A DNA stretch of 16,669 nt, from positions 1 to 16,669 of the forward strand of contig DATAOV010000108.1 of the NCBI GenBank assembly GCA_036265535.1. The letters run 5' to 3'. Positions within the stretch are counted from its first letter, which is position 1. Every line of letters starts with the position of its first letter. The position numbers were made by a program, and so were the translations under genes. The notes beneath the pieces were generated by a model that was given only the letters and a program-made list of their open reading frames with translations, was not told where the DNA came from and made no database searches. This DNA is from AC-32 sp036265535 (GTDB lineage: Bacteria > Actinomycetota > Thermoleophilia > Gaiellales > Gaiellaceae). Below, piece after piece: positions 13,456 to 16,669 of this stretch.

Positions 13456-14193
13456 GTGAAGGCCGTCGTGCTGGCCGCGGGCTACGCGACGCGGCTCTAC
13501 CCGATGACGCTCGACCGGCCCAAGGCGTTGCTGCTGGTAGGCGGGAAGCCGATGCTCGAGCACCTGCTCGAGGGGCTGGAGGGCGTTCAAGGACTGGACG
13601 AGATCCATGTGGTCACGAACTCGAAGTTCGCGCAGGCCTTCCGGGACTGGGCCGGCGGTTACGGCGGCAGCCCCGTGCAGATCCTCGACGACGGGACGAC
13701 GGACGAGGAGACGAAGCTTGGGGCGATCGGCGACCTGGACCTGACGATTAGGGCCGCGGAGATCGACGACGACGTGCTCGTACTCGCCGGCGACAACCTC
13801 TTCAGCGAACCGCTCGCCCCCTTTGCGGAATTCGCCCGCGCCAGGGCCGCGCCGGCGATCGGGGTCTACGACGTCGGCGATCTCGAGGCGATTCGGAAGT
13901 ACAACGCGATCGAGCTCGACGAGTCGGACCGGATCACGTTCTTCGAGGAGAAGCCGGAGCGGCCGACGAGCACGCTGACCGGGATCGCGCTCTACTTCTA
14001 TCCCCGGTCGGCGCTCGGGGTCGTCGGCGACTACCTGGCCGAGGGAAACAACCCGGACCAGCCGGGACGGCTGGTGCAGTGGCTCTATCCACGAATGCCC
14101 GTGTACGCGTGGCGTGTTCCGGGCCGCTGGTACGACGTCGGCTCGAAGGAAACACTCGTCGAGGCCGACCGCGCTTTCACGCCCGGCGACTGA
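13456..14193 (+). CDS. Sugar nucleotidyltransferase, glucose-1-phosphate thymidylyltransferase-like
   Basis: Predicted enzyme of the RmlA group that makes an NDP-sugar from a sugar 1-phosphate. In its 245 residues it shows VVLAAGYATRLYPMTLDRPK (nucleotide-binding N-terminus with the catalytic Arg and Lys), VLAGDNLF (metal-binding Asp113), YNAIELDE, FFEEKPERP and GRWYDVGSKETL. The last two are typical of thymidylyltransferases and of the related UTP- or CTP-using enzymes. It lacks the ~50-residue C-terminal extension of full RmlA. The real base and sugar are therefore uncertain. It starts with GTG 13 bases after ahcY without an obvious ribosome site, and is probably read with ahcY. It is the second nucleotidyltransferase in this stretch, which suggests more than one activated sugar for the envelope polymer. 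Confidence 0.87.
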   Translation: MKAVVLAAGYATRLYPMTLDRPKALLLVGGKPMLEHLLEGLEGVQGLDEIHVVTNSKFAQAFRDWAGGYGGSPVQILDDGTTDEETKLGAIGDLDLTIRAAEIDDDVLVLAGDNLFSEPLAPFAEFARARAAPAIGVYDVGDLEAIRKYNAIELDESDRITFFEEKPERPTSTLTGIALYFYPRSALGVVGDYLAEGNNPDQPGRLVQWLYPRMPVYAWRVPGRWYDVGSKETLVEADRAFTPGD

Positions 14194-14195
14194 CA

Positions 14196-14214
14196 CGGAT
14201 TCGGCACGAAGCCG
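14196..14214 (+). terminator. Hairpin directly after the second nucleotidyltransferase gene
   Basis: CGG-A-TTCG (14196-14203) pairs with CGAA-G-CCG (14207-14214) around GCA, with one A-G mismatch, three bases after the stop codon. No T-tract follows. The GCA loop and single mismatch resemble the hairpin after ugd. Confidence 0.4.
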
Positions 14215-14220
14215 TCACAC

Positions 14221-14261
14221 ACGCGTAACGCGTTCTCGCCTACCTTCGCCGGAGGAGGTGA
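14221..14261 (+). promoter_or_regulatory. comFC upstream region: doubled ACGCGT, candidate -10 and perfect Shine-Dalgarno
   Basis: ACGCGT occurs twice (14221-14226 and 14228-14233), the second within the palindrome AACGCGTT. TACCTT (14241-14246) fits the -10 pattern. AGGAGGTGA (14253-14261) is a full match to the sequence complementary to the usual 16S rRNA 3' end. It ends 12 bases before the comFC GTG, a longer distance than usual. Confidence 0.4.
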
Positions 14262-14273
14262 GCGTGGTGTGAC

Positions 14274-14936
14274 GTGAAGCTCGTCGATCTTCTACTCCCG
14301 ATGCGGTGCGCCGTTTGCGGCACGGGCGGGGTTCAGCTGTGCGCCTCGTGCCGGCGGAGGCTGCCGCGGCTCGAGCCGCCTCTTTGCAATCGCTGCGGTG
14401 CGCCGACCGCGTGGCCGGTCCTGCGCTGCCGCGAGTGCTCGGGCCGTCGCCTCGCCTTCGCCTCCGCCCGCGCCGCGGTCGCGTACGACGACGACGTCCG
14501 CCGGCTCGTCCGCGCGTGGAAGGAGCGTGGGCTCCGCCGCCTCGCCGCCGAAGCGGCCGCGGCCGTGGCCGCCGTCGTGCCGAGGCCGTGCTGCGGCGTC
14601 CTTGCGTTCGTCCCGCCAGACCGGGCACGCAGCCTGGAACGAGGCCACCATCCGGCCGAGCGGCTCGCGCGCGAGCTCGGCGAGCGCTGGTCTCTGCCTG
14701 TGTTGTCGCTGCTCCTGCGGCCGCGCCCCGTTCCGCGGCAGCGCGGGCTGGCTCTGGCCGACCGCCGGCGGAACGTCGCCGGCGCATTCGCCCCTTCAAC
14801 GCAGGCACCGCCCGCGGTTGCGCTCGTTGACGACGTCTACACGAGCGGCTCGACCGCGGCTGCGGCCGCCTCGGCGCTGAGGAAAGGAGGCGCCCGCCGA
14901 GTCGAGGTGGTGACGTTCGCACGGGTCGTTCGTTAG
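14274..14936 (+). CDS. comFC: ComF family phosphoribosyltransferase-like protein
   Basis: ComF proteins are linked to DNA uptake and recombination in competent bacteria; their exact reaction is unsettled. This 220-residue protein has the two usual parts. The N-terminus carries eight cysteines in four CxxC pairs (12/15, 23/26, 38/41, 52/55), probably binding zinc. The C-terminus is a phosphoribosyltransferase fold with the PRPP loop VALVDDVYTSGST at 182-194. The start is GTG 14274: an in-frame stop at 14259 blocks any earlier start, and the protein then begins MKLVDLLLPMRC as in relatives. The strong ribosome site is unusually far upstream. The gene precedes hpf and secA, an arrangement common in Actinomycetota. 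No other competence gene is in view. Confidence 0.9.
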   Translation: MKLVDLLLPMRCAVCGTGGVQLCASCRRRLPRLEPPLCNRCGAPTAWPVLRCRECSGRRLAFASARAAVAYDDDVRRLVRAWKERGLRRLAAEAAAAVAAVVPRPCCGVLAFVPPDRARSLERGHHPAERLARELGERWSLPVLSLLLRPRPVPRQRGLALADRRRNVAGAFAPSTQAPPAVALVDDVYTSGSTAAAAASALRKGGARRVEVVTFARVVR

Positions 14937-14965
14937 ATTCCTCGAGAGGCCCCGTGTCGAAGGAG
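14910..14965 (+). promoter_or_regulatory. Candidate hpf promoter and ribosome binding site
   Basis: GTGACG (14910-14915) and TAGATT (14934-14939), 18 bases apart, are each 4-of-6 matches to -35 and -10. The TAG of the latter is the comFC stop codon, so chance is possible. AAGGAG (14960-14965) is a clear ribosome site five bases before the hpf ATG. Confidence 0.35.
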
Positions 14966-14970
14966 AGGCG

Positions 14971-15513
14971 ATGCAGCTGCAGGTGAAAGGCAGGAACCTC
15001 GAGGTCAGCGACGCGATTCGCAGCTATGCGGAGGAGAAGCTCGGCAAGCTCGACCGCCAGCTGACGGACCCGCGCGTCGAGCTCGAGCTGACGGTGGAGA
15101 AGAACCCCTCGATCGCCGAGAATCACGTCGCCGAGGCGACGATCTGGACAAAAGGCCCGGTGTTGCGGGCGCGGGAGGCGTCCTCGGACATCCGCGCGTC
15201 GATCGATCAGCTCGTGGACAAGCTCGAGCGACAGGTCACCCGTTACAAGACGCAGGGTCGCTCCCGCAGGCGGCGCGCCGCTCGTTCCAACGGGCCCGCT
15301 GCCGAGACGATGCCCGTCGTCGCTGACGAGGCCGAGCCGCTGATCGTGAAGAGCAAGCAGTTCGCGGTCGGCCCGATGAGCCCCAGCGAGGCCGTGCTTC
15401 AGCTGGAGCTGATCGGCCACGACTTCTTCGTCTTCCGCAACGGCGACTCGAACGAGATCAACGTCGTCTACCGCCGCCGCGACGGCAACTTCGGGCTGAT
15501 CGAGCCACAGTGA
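14971..15513 (+). CDS. hpf: Long-form ribosome hibernation promoting factor
   Basis: Binds the decoding centre of the 30S subunit in resting cells and pairs ribosomes into inactive 100S dimers. The 180-residue length marks the long form. The S30AE domain (about 1-95) starts MQLQVKGRNLEVSDAIRSYA and includes KLGKLDRQLTDPRVELELTV. A basic linker (RSRRRRAARS, about 96-106) joins it to the C-terminal dimerisation domain (about 125-180) with VKSKQFAVGPMSPSEAVLQL and GHDFFVFRN, ending NVVYRRRDGNFGLIEPQ. The ATG has a good AAGGAG site. Its TGA overlaps the GTG of the next gene, so the two are coupled. The position before secA is common in Gram-positive bacteria. Confidence 0.95.
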   Translation: MQLQVKGRNLEVSDAIRSYAEEKLGKLDRQLTDPRVELELTVEKNPSIAENHVAEATIWTKGPVLRAREASSDIRASIDQLVDKLERQVTRYKTQGRSRRRRAARSNGPAAETMPVVADEAEPLIVKSKQFAVGPMSPSEAVLQLELIGHDFFVFRNGDSNEINVVYRRRDGNFGLIEPQ

Positions 15514-16067
15514 TCTTCCGGCGTGAGCCGCTGCACAAGAAGCTCGCCCGCGAAGCCGAGCTCGAGCAGCCGGAGTCGGAGGCGCCGGTCGATGTCGGGC
15601 CCCACTGGGGCGCGACGGGGATTCACGGCGTCCCCCGGCCCAGGCGCTGGGACGCGGTCGCCTCCGCCGAAGCGCCCGGTCTCTCCGGCGACGAATTGCA
15701 CTTTGTCGCACTGCCGGGCGGCGACCTCTTGGTCGACGAGGACGAGCCCCCGGACACACTCGGCCCGCTTGCCGATGCCGTCGAGCAGACGATCGAACCG
15801 CCGTACCGGGCCGAGGCCGTCCGCCAGGGAGACGACGTCTGGGCGGTCGCTGCGCGTCGGGTCGAGGTCGCCGAGTTCGAGGCCGACGGGGACGAGATCG
15901 AGCTCGTCGTCAACCAGGACGGGCGCTCGCTCACGGTCGACGGGGCCCGGGCGTTCGGCAGCGTCCCGGAGCTCGAGGATCTGGGCGCGCGCGACAGCGA
16001 CTCGTTCGTCGTCCGCGCGAAACGCCTGGACGGCGACCTGTGGGAAGTGATCGCGTCGGCGCTCTAG
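15510..16067 (+). CDS. Acidic protein of unknown function between hpf and secA
   Basis: I do not recognise a domain in this 185-residue protein. It starts with a basic stretch (MIFRREPLHKKLAREAE) and then becomes strongly acidic with many Asp and Glu. No signal peptide, membrane helix or cysteine motif is visible. The middle and end read like alternating short strands (for example VWAVAARRVEVAEFEADGDE and SFVVRAKRLDGDLWEVIASAL), suggesting a small soluble beta-rich fold. A segment PHWGATGIHGVPRPRRWD (about 31-48) is the most distinctive part. The GTG start overlaps the hpf stop (GTGA), so it is translated with hpf, which hints at a link to ribosome dormancy or the same growth-phase control. 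That is inference from position only. Confidence 0.8.
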   Translation: MIFRREPLHKKLAREAELEQPESEAPVDVGPHWGATGIHGVPRPRRWDAVASAEAPGLSGDELHFVALPGGDLLVDEDEPPDTLGPLADAVEQTIEPPYRAEAVRQGDDVWAVAARRVEVAEFEADGDEIELVVNQDGRSLTVDGARAFGSVPELEDLGARDSDSFVVRAKRLDGDLWEVIASAL

Positions 16068-16097
16068 CCGGCAGCGAGCGTACGGGCGCGGAGTCGC

Positions 16098-16103
16098 TAC
16101 CCT
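16098..16103 (+). promoter_or_regulatory. Candidate -10 element for a leaderless secA transcript
   Basis: TACCCT ends exactly 7 bases before the secA ATG, in non-coding sequence. AGGG (16104-16107) is too near the ATG (3 bases) to be an efficient ribosome site. No -35 was recognised. Confidence 0.45.
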
Positions 16104-16110
16104 AGGGCGA

Positions 16111-16669
16111 ATGGCGCAACAGCTCGGATCGCTCGAAAAGGTCCTTCGCTTCGGGGAAGGCCGGCGTCTCAAGCGGCTCGCCGAACAGTCAGCGTACATC
16201 GGCACGCTCGAGCCGGAGTTCGAGCAGCTCTCCGACGCCGAGCTCGCCGGCAAGACGGCCGAGTTCCGGCAGCGGATCGAGAACGGCGAATCCGTCGACG
16301 AGCTCGTCTTCGACGCGTTCGCCGCCGTGCGCGAGGCGTTCAAGCGCACGATGGGAGTCAGCCTCTTCCACGTCCAGGCGATGGGCGGCATCGTCCTCCA
16401 CGAGGGCGACATCGCCGAGATGAAGACCGGTGAGGGCAAGACCTTCGTCGCCGTCCAGGCGCTCTACCTGAATGCGCTGACCGGCAACAACGTCCACCTC
16501 GTCACGGTCAACGACTACCTGGCCAAGCGCGATCCGAGCTGGACGAAGCCGGTCTGGGACGCGCTCGGCATGCGCGTCGCGTTCGTCCAGAACATGATGC
16601 CGTTCGCCGACCGGCAGCGGGCCTACGCGGCGGACGTCACCTACGGGACGAACTCCGAGTTCGGCTTCG
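16111..16669 (+). CDS. secA: Preprotein translocase ATPase SecA, N-terminal part (cut by window end)
   Basis: SecA drives secretory proteins through SecYEG at the membrane using ATP. About 186 codons are in the window, without a stop. The sequence begins MAQQLGSLEKVLRFGEGRRL, followed by the helical N-terminal region (LSDAELAGKTAEFRQRI) and the first half of nucleotide-binding domain 1: FHVQAMGGIVLHEGDIAEMK, Walker A MKTGEGKT at 104-111 (Lys110), VTVNDYLAKRD, and DVTYGTNSEFGF at the edge. All match the family in the usual order. ATG 16111 is the natural start. The lack of a proper ribosome site, with a TACCCT hexamer 7 bases before the ATG, suggests a leaderless message. Whether this is the main SecA or a second copy cannot be told from this part. 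Confidence 0.96.
   Translation, partial: MAQQLGSLEKVLRFGEGRRLKRLAEQSAYIGTLEPEFEQLSDAELAGKTAEFRQRIENGESVDELVFDAFAAVREAFKRTMGVSLFHVQAMGGIVLHEGDIAEMKTGEGKTFVAVQALYLNALTGNNVHLVTVNDYLAKRDPSWTKPVWDALGMRVAFVQNMMPFADRQRAYAADVTYGTNSEFGF

Noticed and set aside
12242..13459. Second-frame open reading of 405 codons within ahcY
   Set aside because: Shadow of ahcY in another frame; Arg/Gly-rich with no domain.
14221..14234. Doubled ACGCGT as an operator or origin element
   Set aside because: CG-rich 6-base palindromes are frequent at this GC content, and two copies alone do not identify a binding site; it is kept only as a remark in the comFC upstream entry.
14215..15759. Open frame of 514 codons on the - strand opposite comFC and hpf
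   Set aside because: Arg/Ala/Pro-rich low-complexity translation, no domain, opposite two clear genes.
1..16669. CRISPR arrays, insertion sequences, tRNA or rRNA genes, phage genes
   Set aside because: No direct-repeat array, transposase, integrase, clover-leaf or ribosomal RNA sequence was noticed on reading. Base composition and gene style look even throughout, with no sign of recent transfer.

Overview
The window is a GC-rich, gene-dense bacterial chromosome segment. Every supported gene is on the + strand, intergenic gaps are short, and no mobile element, CRISPR array, tRNA or rRNA was seen. GTG starts are frequent. The run comFC - hpf - (unknown gene) - secA, the zf-HC2 protein, the LCP envelope enzyme and several probable leaderless genes point to Actinomycetota. 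A deep-branching class such as Thermoleophilia is my guess and is not proven by the sequence.

Layout. (1) 2-2342: the end of a DppB-type peptide permease, then the two dipeptide/oligopeptide ABC ATPases dppD and dppF. A small three-helix membrane protein overlaps the end of dppF. (2) 2756-3232: a short zinc-finger (zf-HC2) membrane protein resembling an anti-sigma factor, with no sigma factor beside it. (3) 3233-3462: a 230-base leader region with two hairpins and a 10-codon ORF, then atpD and atpC (F1 beta and epsilon), which here are detached from the other ATP synthase genes. (4) 5386-7460: two overlapping genes that look like the N- and C-terminal barrels of cobalamin-independent methionine synthase as separate proteins. 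They are followed by an intrinsic terminator that almost touches the next start codon. (5) 7544-14193: envelope-glycan genes (LCP ligase, UDP-glucose/GDP-mannose-type dehydrogenase, two sugar nucleotidyltransferases, a mannose-6-phosphate isomerase-like cupin) with S-adenosylhomocysteine hydrolase placed among them. (6) 14274-16669: comFC, long-form hpf, an acidic protein of unknown function, and the start of secA.

How they work together. Section 1 imports peptides. Sections 4 and 5 share methionine-cycle chemistry: the methionine synthase pair makes methionine from homocysteine, and AhcY regenerates homocysteine from S-adenosylhomocysteine. The sugar-nucleotide genes would make activated sugars for a wall polymer that the LCP enzyme attaches to peptidoglycan. 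Section 6 is housekeeping (ribosome hibernation and protein export).

The points most worth checking are: a TAnnnT hexamer exactly 7 bases before the starts of ugd, ahcY, secA and a 10-codon ORF upstream of atpD, which suggests leaderless transcription; the split methionine synthase, whose catalytic half seems to lack the zinc-binding Glu; the terminator hairpin abutting the LCP start; and a perfect Shine-Dalgarno before comFC that is best placed for a minimal start-stop ORF. No clearly new multi-gene system is evident.
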